DNA from: Planctomycetota bacterium
GTDB taxonomy: Bacteria > Planctomycetota > PUPC01 > JACPCR01
Reading direction: 5' to 3'
Length of the DNA: 15,094 nucleotides
Assembly: GCA_030740295.1 (NCBI GenBank)
Contig: JASLXP010001210.1
Span: 1-15,094, forward strand
This document shows positions 7,977-14,234 of this stretch, in pieces. Position 1 is the stretch's first letter; each line of letters opens with the position of its first letter. The notes beneath the pieces were generated by a model. It did not search any database. It was not told the DNA's origin and saw nothing but the letters and a program-made list of their open reading frames with translations. A program made the position numbers and the translations under genes.

Positions 7977-8004
7977 TTGACGTGATGCCGCCCCGTCCTA
8001 CGAT
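7977..8004 (+). promoter_or_regulatory. Candidate sigma70-type promoter for the type II secretion F gene
   Basis: TTGACG (7977-7982) and TACGAT (7999-8004) are separated by 16 bases and end 36 bases before the ATG at 8041. The -35 box matches consensus at 5 of 6 and the -10 box at 4 of 6. The leader would be about 30 bases. It lies in the 251-bp divergent gap 7790-8040, in which I see no gene. Confidence 0.35.
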
Positions 8005-8040
8005 ACCTCCTCCTACGCTCTTCCGTTCATACTCCTCCCC

Positions 8041-9051
8041 ATGGCCGCTGACTTTCCCAACTTCTGCCGACAGTTTGCCACGATGGTCAGCGCGGGGCTG
8101 CCGATCTCGAGAGCGTTGGAAGTGCTCTCCAAAGAGGGCTACGGCAGGCTGGGGAGGGTTGCCGGGTCCATGCATGACGAGATAGCGCGGGGAAGCACAC
8201 TGACCGACGCGGCGAGCCAGCATCCGAGGGTGTTCTCGAAGCTCCAGATCAACATGTTCAGGGCGGGCGAGAAAAGCGGGCACCTGGAATCGGTACTCTA
8301 CAAGATGGCCGAGACCGCCGAGAAGCAGGCCAAACTGAGAAAAGAGATTGTCGGGGCGATGATCTACCCGACGATGCTTCTGCATGCCGGGGCCATTATT
8401 CCCGCGTTCATTACCTGGATTCTTGCCGACGTCCTGAAAGATATGGACAAGGGGGCCGCTCCCGAACCATCGACAAATCCCGTGATGATGGTCGCTGCGA
8501 TTCTGGGGCCCTTCTATTTTGTGCTGATCATGGTGCTGTTTCTCGGCAAATACGGCTCGCTGGTGCCGCCGATCAAGTGGCTGATGGACGCTGTCTTTTA
8601 CGCCATACCATTTGTGGGCGGCACAATTCGCAAGGTCGGTATCGCCAGATTTGCCCGGACATTTGACGCCATCTATGGCGCCGGGCTCAGCGTGGTAGAG
8701 GCCGTCGGTTACGGTGCGGAGGCCACCGGCAATGCCATCATGGAACACAAACTGAAGAAAGCACAGCAAGCCCTTCTCGATGGCCGGCCGCTGGCGGAGG
8801 CGATCACCGATTGCGGGGCATTCAACCCCATGATCAACAGCATGATTGCCACCGGTGAAGAGAGCGGCAAGCTGGACGAGATGTTCGAGAAGATCTGCGA
8901 GAATGCAGAGTTCGAAGCCGAGATGGCAATCAAACGATTGTCCAAGATTATCCCGGGCTTGATATACGCATGCGTCGCAATCTGGATCGGGATGCTCGTC
9001 ATCGGCATTTTTGGCAAGTACGTGAACATGTTGAATACATTGGGCGGGTAG
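8041..9051 (+). CDS. Type II secretion system F / type IV pilus assembly PilC-like protein
   Basis: A 336-residue inner-membrane platform protein with the two-fold repeat typical of the GspF/PilC family. The first F domain covers about residues 5-130 and the second about 200-325. Each carries the family motif: RAGEKSGHLE (74-83) and ATGEESGKLDE (270-280). Hydrophobic helices lie near 108-130, 148-170 and 303-325. It lacks the N-terminal extension of about 60 residues found in classical PilC/GspF (about 400 residues), like the shorter PVC-group versions. It would sit in the cytoplasmic membrane with an assembly ATPase to build a pilus or pseudopilus. No ATPase, pilin or secretin gene is adjacent, so partners are elsewhere. 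Start is the first in-frame ATG, which places the F domain right at the N-terminus; the Shine-Dalgarno is weak. Confidence 0.92.
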   Translation: MAADFPNFCRQFATMVSAGLPISRALEVLSKEGYGRLGRVAGSMHDEIARGSTLTDAASQHPRVFSKLQINMFRAGEKSGHLESVLYKMAETAEKQAKLRKEIVGAMIYPTMLLHAGAIIPAFITWILADVLKDMDKGAAPEPSTNPVMMVAAILGPFYFVLIMVLFLGKYGSLVPPIKWLMDAVFYAIPFVGGTIRKVGIARFARTFDAIYGAGLSVVEAVGYGAEATGNAIMEHKLKKAQQALLDGRPLAEAITDCGAFNPMINSMIATGEESGKLDEMFEKICENAEFEAEMAIKRLSKIIPGLIYACVAIWIGMLVIGIFGKYVNMLNTLGG

Positions 9052-9084
9052 TTCGCGGAAGCGAATACATCCCGTGGCAGCAGG

Positions 9085-9134
9085 CTGCCAGCCTGTGAGC
9101 CAAGTTGAATTAAAATGAGCTCACAGGCTGGCAG
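9085..9134. terminator. Perfect 16-bp stem-loop downstream of the F-protein gene
   Basis: CTGCCAGCCTGTGAGC (9085-9100) is exactly complementary to GCTCACAGGCTGGCAG (9119-9134), with an 18-base AT-rich loop. It begins 33 bases after the stop codon at 9051, as a 3'-end structure would. No T run follows, so an intrinsic terminator is not certain; it may be an mRNA-stabilising or REP-like palindrome. Confidence 0.5.
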
Positions 9135-9170
9135 ATTCCTTCGTAAAAAGTCAAGGCCCAATTTGCTGCG

Positions 9171-9219
9171 TAGCTGCGGCGTCCCGCCGCAGAAGTTCGG
9201 CGGCGAGACGCCGCTGCTA
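9171..9219. repeat. REP-like GC palindrome, copy 2 (GTCCCG arm / GTCTCG arm)
   Basis: The arm at 9171-9194 (starts TAGCTGCGGCGTCCCGCC) is complementary to 9196-9219 (ends GAGACGCCGCTGCTA) at 21 of 24 positions, with a single-base centre. It shares with 4536-4597 the pairing of a GTCTCG arm with a GTCCCG arm, in the opposite orientation. This suggests a dispersed family rather than chance palindromes. Confidence 0.6.
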
Positions 9220-9346
9220 CCACAAGCTGGTGGCAGCAGCCCGTGGCTACGAGTAGAAGCTCCGGACGAAGAAAGGCGAGATTGGAAGGAATCTGCAAGC
9301 CCTCTTCCGCTAGGCGCGAGACCTTTTTACACATCCCACTCGCCTA

Positions 9347-9375
9347 TTGACTTGCGCGCGTGGCGGCGCTACATT
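9347..9375 (+). promoter_or_regulatory. Sigma70-type promoter of the HEAT-repeat gene
   Basis: TTGACT (9347-9352) and TACATT (9370-9375) are separated by exactly 17 bases. Transcription would start near 9382, leaving a leader of about 70 bases. This start lies downstream of the GTG at 9360, so it rules out that longer reading of the HEAT gene and supports the ATG at 9453. Confidence 0.5.
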
Positions 9376-9452
9376 TCCCCGCCTGCCTGCCCTGCCGGCC
9401 CGCCTCTTCACTTCCCAAACCATCCTCAGACTCCCCGTTCTGCAAGAAACTA

Positions 9453-10619
9453 ATGTCCGAAAAATCTGAGAACCGTCATAGAGAGGTTAAGTTTCGTTCC
9501 ACCCAGACTCAGAAGAAAGTCATCACGGTCGAGAACGACAAGGGAATTGAGAACCTTCCCCTCGATGAGAAGCTGAAGCTGCTCAAAGAAATCGAGGAGA
9601 TGGGGGATTGGCGCGGGCTTTACGAAGACATGTATTCCACATGGATCGAAGACAAGAACGACGAGGTTCGCCGCCTCTCTGCCGCAGCATTCTGGGATTT
9701 TCCTGACGAGGAATTCATTGACACGCTCATGAAGCGTGCCCTTGAAGATCCTGACGATACGGTCTGTGCGGAGTGCGTCTCGTCCCTGGGGCGATTCATC
9801 TATGAAGGCTTCGTTTCCGAAGACATCCTCGAAGAAGATTTCAAGGACGTAAAAGAATTTCTCTACGCAGTTGCCACAGAGCCAACCCAGCCGGACATCA
9901 TTCGTTGCCGCGCTGTGGAGTCGCTCAGTTTTGACAATTCGGACAGCAGGATTATTGCACTCATCGAACAGGCGTATAAAGAGAAGGATCTCCAGTGGAA
10001 GAGCACGGCCATTTTCTCCATGGGCCGTTCTCATAGCTCCAAATGGACGAAGACGATCCTGAAGGAGATGAAATCCAAGACACGCCGCCTCCGCATTCAG
10101 GCTGTCATAGCGGCCCGCGAAGGCTATGTGAAAGAAGCCACACCTCTGCTGATTCAATACACCCAGGACACCGACAAAGAGATCCGTCTCATTGCCATCT
10201 CTGCATTGCCGTTCGCCCGCGGCGAAGGCGCCATCGAAGCGCTCGAAGCCGCTGCTGCGGATGATGACCTCGCGGTAGTCGAAACTGCCGAAAAGGCGAT
10301 CGATGATTATTTCGGGCTGGAGGACGAGGAATTCTCGGATACGGACAGAGTGGACGTCCGGCTGGGCAAAGTATCGGATATCGAGATCCTGGATTCCGCA
10401 AAAATTCAGGAACGCATCGCCAACGCCGCCAGCAAAATAGCAGAAAAGAAGGAGGCGAAGAAGAAAAAGAGCGAGGACGATGAAGATGAAGATGAAGATG
10501 ACGAGGATGGGGACGACGATGCCATCCTGCCGGATATCGGGGATGACGACGACGATGATGACGATGACCAACCCATCGAATCACTTGACGAAGGGGAAAA
10601 GCCGGATGACGCCATCTGA
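9453..10619 (+). CDS. HEAT-repeat protein with long acidic (poly-Asp/Glu) C-terminal tail
   Basis: A 388-residue soluble protein with no signal peptide. Residues about 38-285 are paired amphipathic helices of HEAT type, with recurring units such as DEVRRLSAAAFWDF (70-83), DDTVCAECVSSLGR (101-114), RCRAVESLSF (151-160), RLRIQAVIAARE (212-223) and KEIRLIAISALPFARG (242-257). A basic stretch follows (EKKEAKKKKS, 331-340), then an almost purely acidic tail (341-388) with runs such as EDDEDEDEDD and a nine-Asp block. HEAT scaffolds bind partner proteins; the tail could mimic nucleic acid or tune solubility, which is inference. The frame is open from a GTG at 9360, but that codon is upstream of the predicted transcription start and its 31 extra residues are Pro/Cys-rich and unlike the rest, so the ATG at 9453 is preferred. 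Function unknown. Confidence 0.83.
   Translation: MSEKSENRHREVKFRSTQTQKKVITVENDKGIENLPLDEKLKLLKEIEEMGDWRGLYEDMYSTWIEDKNDEVRRLSAAAFWDFPDEEFIDTLMKRALEDPDDTVCAECVSSLGRFIYEGFVSEDILEEDFKDVKEFLYAVATEPTQPDIIRCRAVESLSFDNSDSRIIALIEQAYKEKDLQWKSTAIFSMGRSHSSKWTKTILKEMKSKTRRLRIQAVIAAREGYVKEATPLLIQYTQDTDKEIRLIAISALPFARGEGAIEALEAAAADDDLAVVETAEKAIDDYFGLEDEEFSDTDRVDVRLGKVSDIEILDSAKIQERIANAASKIAEKKEAKKKKSEDDEDEDEDDEDGDDDAILPDIGDDDDDDDDDQPIESLDEGEKPDDAI
10474..10568 (+). repeat. Trinucleotide (GAT/GAC/GAA) low-complexity tract
   Basis: The acidic tail of the HEAT-repeat protein is encoded by near-tandem GAT/GAC/GAG/GAA codons in two blocks (about 10474-10525 and 10541-10568). Such tracts are prone to slippage and may vary in length between strains without breaking the frame. 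The antisense strand reads as poly-Ser or poly-Ile shadow frames, which are not genes. Confidence 0.7.
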
Positions 10620-10865
10620 GTGGCCGGGGGGGCAGGCCGGCTGCGTTCGATTTTCGATCAGGGCGGGCACTCAGACTTAAAGACCCATGCCAGCGATCTG
10701 TTGGCAGGTGAATCGTGTTCATCGTCTATTTCCTCGTCTTGCTCGTCGGTCTCTCATCGAGAATCCAAATCCAGGCAAGAGGCTGAATAAGAGTTCATGA
10801 TTCGGCACCAAGAGAATGTGAATCTCTCCTGTCGGCAGGCCCTTTGAGCGGATGGCGAGTCCAGT

Positions 10866-10892
10866 CCCGGCTAAAAGAGCCGTTACTCCAAC
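10866..10892 (+). repeat. CCCGGCTAAA...GCCGTTACTCCAA repeat, copy 1
   Basis: CCCGGCTAAAAGAGCCGTTA followed by CTCCAAC. It is a direct repeat of 11064-11095 with a one-base indel and few substitutions, and an inverted repeat of 11022-11045. Confidence 0.65.
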
Positions 10893-11018
10893 CCCGGCTG
10901 CATTGGGAATACCGCGATAGCAAATGGGCCAATACTGGGGCAGGCTGACGGCGCTGATCTTTGATCGGATTGCGGTGATGGAGTAAGTCGAGAAGAGGGT
11001 GTTGGAGAAACGTCTGCC

Positions 11019-11095
11019 GGAGTTGGAGTAACGGCTTTAGCCGGGCTCTTCGCAGTACGGAAACCCCGGCTAAATAGAGCTGTTACTCCAACTCC
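11019..11095. repeat. Inverted pair of the same repeat, copies 2 (-) and 3 (+)
   Basis: The left arm 11019-11045 (GGAGTTGGAGTAACGGCTTT, then AGCCGGG) is complementary to 11065-11095 (CCCGGCTAAATAGAGCTGTT, then ACTCCAACTCC) except for one mismatch and four extra bases in the right arm. The spacer is 19 bases. It would fold into a stem of about 26 bp if transcribed. Confidence 0.65.
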
Positions 11096-11223
11096 TGCTA
11101 CGACAAACCTGAAACTCTAAGATCTGTTCTCAGAAAATCGTTTTGATCGCGAATCGTGAACTCTTATTTAGGACAATAGGAACCACGATCACGATTCACC
11201 TGCACCGTAAGCCTTCGACTACC

Positions 11224-11967
11224 ATGAAGCTCACCCTCAAAATCCTCCGGCAAGAGAATCCGGGAGCCAAGAGCACAACGGAGACTTACACCGTCGAGGA
11301 TGTCGATCCGGACATGAGGTTTCTTTACATGCTGGACATGCTGAACGGGCGGCTGATAAAGGAAGGGATACGCCCCATCGCTTTCGACCACGGCTGCCGC
11401 GAGGGCATCTGCGGCGATTGCGGTTTCATGATCAACGGCGTGCCACATGGCCACCACAGTGGAAAGACGGTGTGCCAGCTCTACATGCGGGAATTCGAGG
11501 AAGGAGACGTTCTGCTTCTCGAGCCGTTTCGTTCACGGGCCCTGCCGGTGATTCAGGACCTGCTGGTCGATACTCGGGCCTTGGAAAGAGTCGTTCAGGC
11601 CGGCGCATTCGTTCCTTCTTTTGCAGTGGAAGAGACCAGGCCCGAACAATCTCAGAGTCTCGATGAAAAAGCCGGTCCGCCTCCCTTCTGTATTGAGTGC
11701 GGGGCCTGCGTGGCCGCCTGCCCGAACGCATCAGCCATGCTGTTCGCCGGAGCCAAGTTCGCGACGGTCTCCGGATTTCATCCTGACAGATCCGACCGCT
11801 CCTCGCGAGTGACGAGAATTGTTGCGCACATGGATACAGAAGGATTCGGCGCCTGCTCCAACCACGGCGAGTGCGAAGCCGTCTGCCCCAAAGGCATCTC
11901 CGTCGATCTAATCGCGGGTCTGAATGCGGGCTACATATCCGCGGCTCTGCGGCGTCTTGGCAAGTGA
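11224..11967 (+). CDS. sdhB: Succinate dehydrogenase / fumarate reductase iron-sulfur subunit
   Basis: A 247-residue electron-transfer subunit linking the flavoprotein to the quinone-reacting membrane anchor of complex II. The N-terminal ferredoxin domain carries the [2Fe-2S] ligands in CREGICGDC (Cys58, 63, 66) and Cys84. The C-terminal domain carries CIECGACVAACP (Cys156, 159, 162, 166) and CSNHGECEAVCP (Cys211, 217, 221) for the [4Fe-4S] and [3Fe-4S] clusters. Sequence style (LKILRQ start, FDHGCREGICG, NASAMLFAGAK) is that of the Bacteroidetes/Chlamydiae-type enzyme; direction (succinate oxidation or fumarate reduction) cannot be told, so frdB is equally valid. The frame is open from an ATG at 11143, but the 27 extra residues come from repeat DNA and the family starts at MKLTLK, so 11224 is chosen. 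No Shine-Dalgarno is clear. The flavoprotein and cytochrome b genes are not adjacent. Confidence 0.93.
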   Translation: MKLTLKILRQENPGAKSTTETYTVEDVDPDMRFLYMLDMLNGRLIKEGIRPIAFDHGCREGICGDCGFMINGVPHGHHSGKTVCQLYMREFEEGDVLLLEPFRSRALPVIQDLLVDTRALERVVQAGAFVPSFAVEETRPEQSQSLDEKAGPPPFCIECGACVAACPNASAMLFAGAKFATVSGFHPDRSDRSSRVTRIVAHMDTEGFGACSNHGECEAVCPKGISVDLIAGLNAGYISAALRRLGK

Positions 11968-11971
11968 GCTC

Positions 11972-11997
11972 CCTGGCTTCTTAGAGCCGAAGCCAGG
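11972..11997. terminator. Hairpin between convergent sdhB and AOR genes
   Basis: CCTGGCTTC (11972-11980) and GAAGCCAGG (11989-11997) form a perfect 9-bp stem with an 8-base loop, four bases after the sdhB stop and 49 bases from the AOR stop. It could serve both converging genes. No T run is present on either side, so it is only a candidate. Confidence 0.4.
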
Positions 11998-12046
11998 CTG
12001 AATGCATCGTTCCCCGTGTGCGCTTCTTCCTCCAGGCGAATGCCGG

Positions 12047-13897
12047 CTATCCGTGCAGGTCGTTTGCGACATCCTCCAGGCCGAGCGAAACCAGTCGCTC
12101 TCTGCTGGGGATCGCGGTCTCCGGTGACCAGTCCATCGCTGCGCAGTAATCGCGGACCTGGGTGTCGATATCCACGGTGATGTCGCGCACGTTGCCGTCG
12201 GTCTGCGGCGGGTTGCCGAGCAGACGGTCGGGCACCTCGAACTGGATCGGGTTGAGGCCCTCACGGAGATTGAACGCGTGGCGTACGTTGGCGACCCGTT
12301 CGCCGATCCGGTGGCACTCGTCCGTGTCGATATCCCAGCCGGTCACCGCGGTGAGGAAATCGGGGACGAAATTCCAGTCATAAGACAGGAAAGCGAACAG
12401 GCAGACTCCGGCCGAATTGACCACGTGCACCATTTCCATGCACTTCTTGTGGGCCTCTCCCTTGCCGGAATACTCGTACTTGTCGTGCTCGGGCCAGCCT
12501 TCCAGGAACGGCGGCATGTCTTCATGGCCCTGGGTATGGCGCGCCGGTGTGGCGTCCATTTTGTAGCTGGTGGCCAACCCCGGCTGGAACTTCGGGTCGT
12601 GCATAGGCACCTCCGCGCCCTGCACGTGCATGGCGTATTTTTCCGAGCCCTTGCCGATTCTTTCTGCAGCTTTCCGAGTGCCGTCGGCAAGCACGTCGCC
12701 GATCCCTTCGCGCATGGCCATTTTTTCGAGTAAGGCGACCAAAGCTTCCCCGTTGCCCCAGTTCAATTCGAGGCCGTCCGTATCTTCCTTGGTCAGGATG
12801 CCGTTTTCATAGCATTCGACTGCGAAGGCCGCGGTGCAGCCGGCCCCGATCGTATCGAAGCCGTAGATGTTGCACAGCTCATTGATCTTGATCATGGCTG
12901 GAAAATCGTCCGTCAGCGTCATGGTACCCCACGATCCGGCGGTCTCGTACTCCACCTTATGGTGAGCAACGCCCTTGAATGGCCCGTCTTCTTTGACCGA
13001 CATGTGACCGCCGCAGGCCATCGTGCAGCGCCAGCAGCCGTACTTTTTATCCTGGTAAGCGATGAGCGTGTCCTGATGGAACTTTTTGATACCGTCAGAA
13101 AAGTCCACCGGGCCGACGCCGCCCCAGTTCTTGATTGGCGCGTCGCCGCTCATGGCCGAATCGCCGGTGATGCCAATGGTCCCGTAATCGACGAACAGGG
13201 AGTAGGCTCCGCCGGTCTTCTTCATGTACTCCTTGCGCAAGGCATCGGCTTTATCCGAATCGTGCAAGGGAACTTCGGCAGCGCCGGAGGCCGAAATCGC
13301 CTTCAGCTTCTTGGATCCCATTACCGCGCCCACGCCCGAACGACCGGCCGCCCGACCTTTATCGTTCATGACCGCTGACACCAGGCTGAGGTTTTCCCCG
13401 GCTTGACCGATGCAGGCCACCTCAGCTTTCTCACCGTGCCGCTCTTTGAGGATGTCCTCTGTTTCGTTGGAATCCTTGCCCCAGAGATCAGCGGCATCGT
13501 GCAGTTCGGCCTTGCCATCCTCGATATTCAGGTAAACAGGATTTTCCGCGGCGCCACTGAAGAGAATGCCATCGTATCCGGCAAACTTAAGGTGCGGCCC
13601 GAAAGTGCCCCCGCAGTTGGCATCGCCCCACGTGCCGGTTAACGGCGACTTGCATACCACAACGAAGCGATTCCCCTCTATGCTGGGTGAACCGGTCAAC
13701 GGTCCGGTGAAAAAGCCCAGAAGATTGTCGGGCCCCAGCGCATCTACTCCCGGTTTCATCCTGTCGTAGAGAAGTTTGGCGCCGATACCGTACCCCCCCA
13801 AAAAATCGCGGCACAGGGCCTCGTCGAGCGTCTCGTCGGTCAACTCGCCGGTAGAAAGATCAACGTTCAGAATCTTGCCCATGTATCCTCTGGCCAT
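12047..13897 (-). CDS. aor: Aldehyde:ferredoxin oxidoreductase (tungsten/molybdenum bis-pterin enzyme)
   Basis: A 616-residue cytoplasmic enzyme of normal length for the AOR family, which oxidises aldehydes to acids with ferredoxin (or reduces acids in reverse) using a tungsten bis-pyranopterin cofactor and one [4Fe-4S] cluster. The N-terminal AOR domain runs about 1-205 and includes the pterin-binding block GRAAGRSGVGAVMGSKKLKA (181-200). Cluster ligands are CWRCTMAC (Cys288, 291, 295) and a distal Cys499 in AGVCLFAF, in the same arrangement as in characterised AOR. Conserved active-site stretches include VEYETAGSWG (315-324) and GFDTIGAG (346-353). Specificity within the family (AOR, GOR-like or benzoyl-CoA type) is not determined. 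The start at 13897 is well supported: AAGGAG lies 6 bases upstream (13904-13909). A promoter lies at 13965-13993. No ferredoxin or MoaD/ThiS-like gene is adjacent. Confidence 0.95.
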   Translation of the reverse strand: MARGYMGKILNVDLSTGELTDETLDEALCRDFLGGYGIGAKLLYDRMKPGVDALGPDNLLGFFTGPLTGSPSIEGNRFVVVCKSPLTGTWGDANCGGTFGPHLKFAGYDGILFSGAAENPVYLNIEDGKAELHDAADLWGKDSNETEDILKERHGEKAEVACIGQAGENLSLVSAVMNDKGRAAGRSGVGAVMGSKKLKAISASGAAEVPLHDSDKADALRKEYMKKTGGAYSLFVDYGTIGITGDSAMSGDAPIKNWGGVGPVDFSDGIKKFHQDTLIAYQDKKYGCWRCTMACGGHMSVKEDGPFKGVAHHKVEYETAGSWGTMTLTDDFPAMIKINELCNIYGFDTIGAGCTAAFAVECYENGILTKEDTDGLELNWGNGEALVALLEKMAMREGIGDVLADGTRKAAERIGKGSEKYAMHVQGAEVPMHDPKFQPGLATSYKMDATPARHTQGHEDMPPFLEGWPEHDKYEYSGKGEAHKKCMEMVHVVNSAGVCLFAFLSYDWNFVPDFLTAVTGWDIDTDECHRIGERVANVRHAFNLREGLNPIQFEVPDRLLGNPPQTDGNVRDITVDIDTQVRDYCAAMDWSPETAIPSRERLVSLGLEDVANDLHG

Positions 13898-14234
13898 GTT
13901 TCTCTCCTTGTGAAAATGGATGTTTATTTCGGTCTGCGGAATAAAGACTCATTGGATGGGCCGCATCATACCTGGACCTCACCCAAATTTAAAAGGCAAT
14001 AAAAGAGAGTTTCATCGACCGGCCTCGTGTTGTCACATGACTTCAGAGAGCGCCTGCGCGATAAGGGGGCACCTTCCCGTCCCGTAAAGAACACGGCCTG
14101 TTCAGGGATGCCGCCGGCGAGCTGGTGTGATCGATGGAAAGACGCTGCGGCAGTTGTCAGGATGGGTGAAGATTGGCCGGGTAGATCGGACGGATCACAT
14201 GTCAGGTTGCAGAAATTCTTATTCCAAAAAACCA
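13898..14234. other. Divergent intergenic region between AOR and the LamG gene
   Basis: These 337 bp hold the AOR Shine-Dalgarno, leader and promoter at the left end. The rest (about 14000-14234) shows no clear gene, repeat or promoter. Short open frames exist on both strands (for example 14027-14248 on plus) but lack ribosome sites and recognisable motifs. I identified no promoter for the LamG gene. Confidence 0.5.
13965..13993 (-). promoter_or_regulatory. Sigma70-type promoter of the AOR gene
   Basis: On the minus strand TTTAAA (13988-13993) is followed after exactly 17 bases by TATGAT (13965-13970). The -10 box matches at 5 of 6 and the -35 at 4 of 6. The leader would be about 60 bases and ends in the AAGGAG Shine-Dalgarno. 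The leader is too short for a known molybdenum-cofactor riboswitch. Confidence 0.45.

Larger units (their letters stand above)
9052..9452. other. Intergenic region with two palindromes and a promoter
   Basis: No gene is supported in this 401-bp gap. It contains the 16-bp stem (9085-9134), the REP-like palindrome (9171-9219), a small CCAC/GTGG hairpin just after it (about 9220-9233), and the promoter of the HEAT-repeat gene (9347-9375) followed by its leader. Confidence 0.6.
10704..11203. mobile_element. Possible MITE-like element bounded by nested inverted repeats
   Basis: The outer arms are an exact 14-base match in inverse orientation: GCAGGTGAATCGTG (10704-10717) and CACGATTCACCTGC (11190-11203). 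The middle arms match at 20 of 22 positions: 10783-10804 (contains AATAAGAGTTCATGATTCG) and 11150-11171 (contains CGAATCGTGAACTCTTATT). The two halves differ in outer-to-middle spacing (65 and 18 bases). The enclosed 500 bp has no transposase, so any mobility would be in trans. No target-site duplication is obvious. It could instead be two inverted copies of a dispersed intergenic repeat. Confidence 0.4.
10620..11223. other. Repeat-rich intergenic region upstream of sdhB/frdB
   Basis: No gene is supported in these 604 bp. The region holds nested inverted repeats (outer arms 10704-10717 and 11190-11203; middle arms 10783-10804 and 11150-11171) and three copies of a 24-36 base repeat. I saw no convincing promoter boxes. 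The inverted arms GAATCGTGA (11151-11159) and TCACGATTC (11189-11197), just before the start codon, could also act as an operator. Confidence 0.6.

Noticed and set aside
9360..9452. N-terminal extension of the HEAT-repeat protein from a GTG at 9360
   Set aside because: The codon lies between the -35 and -10 boxes of a good promoter and the 31 residues are Pro/Cys-rich, unlike the rest.
9450..10571. A 373-codon open frame antisense to the HEAT-repeat gene
   Set aside because: It mirrors the GAT/GAC repeat region and biased third positions of the real gene, starts inside low-complexity poly-Ile/Val, has no ribosome site and no recognisable motif.
10189..10722. Minus-strand frame starting MNTIHLPTDR at the left arm of the repeat element, considered as a possible small transposase or element-encoded protein
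   Set aside because: Most of it is antisense to the acidic tail and HEAT region and is Arg/Pro/His low complexity; only the first few codons lie in the repeat.
10866..11095. Three spaced repeats considered as a CRISPR array
   Set aside because: Copies are in mixed orientation, unevenly spaced (about 130 and 20 bases) and vary in sequence; no cas gene is present.
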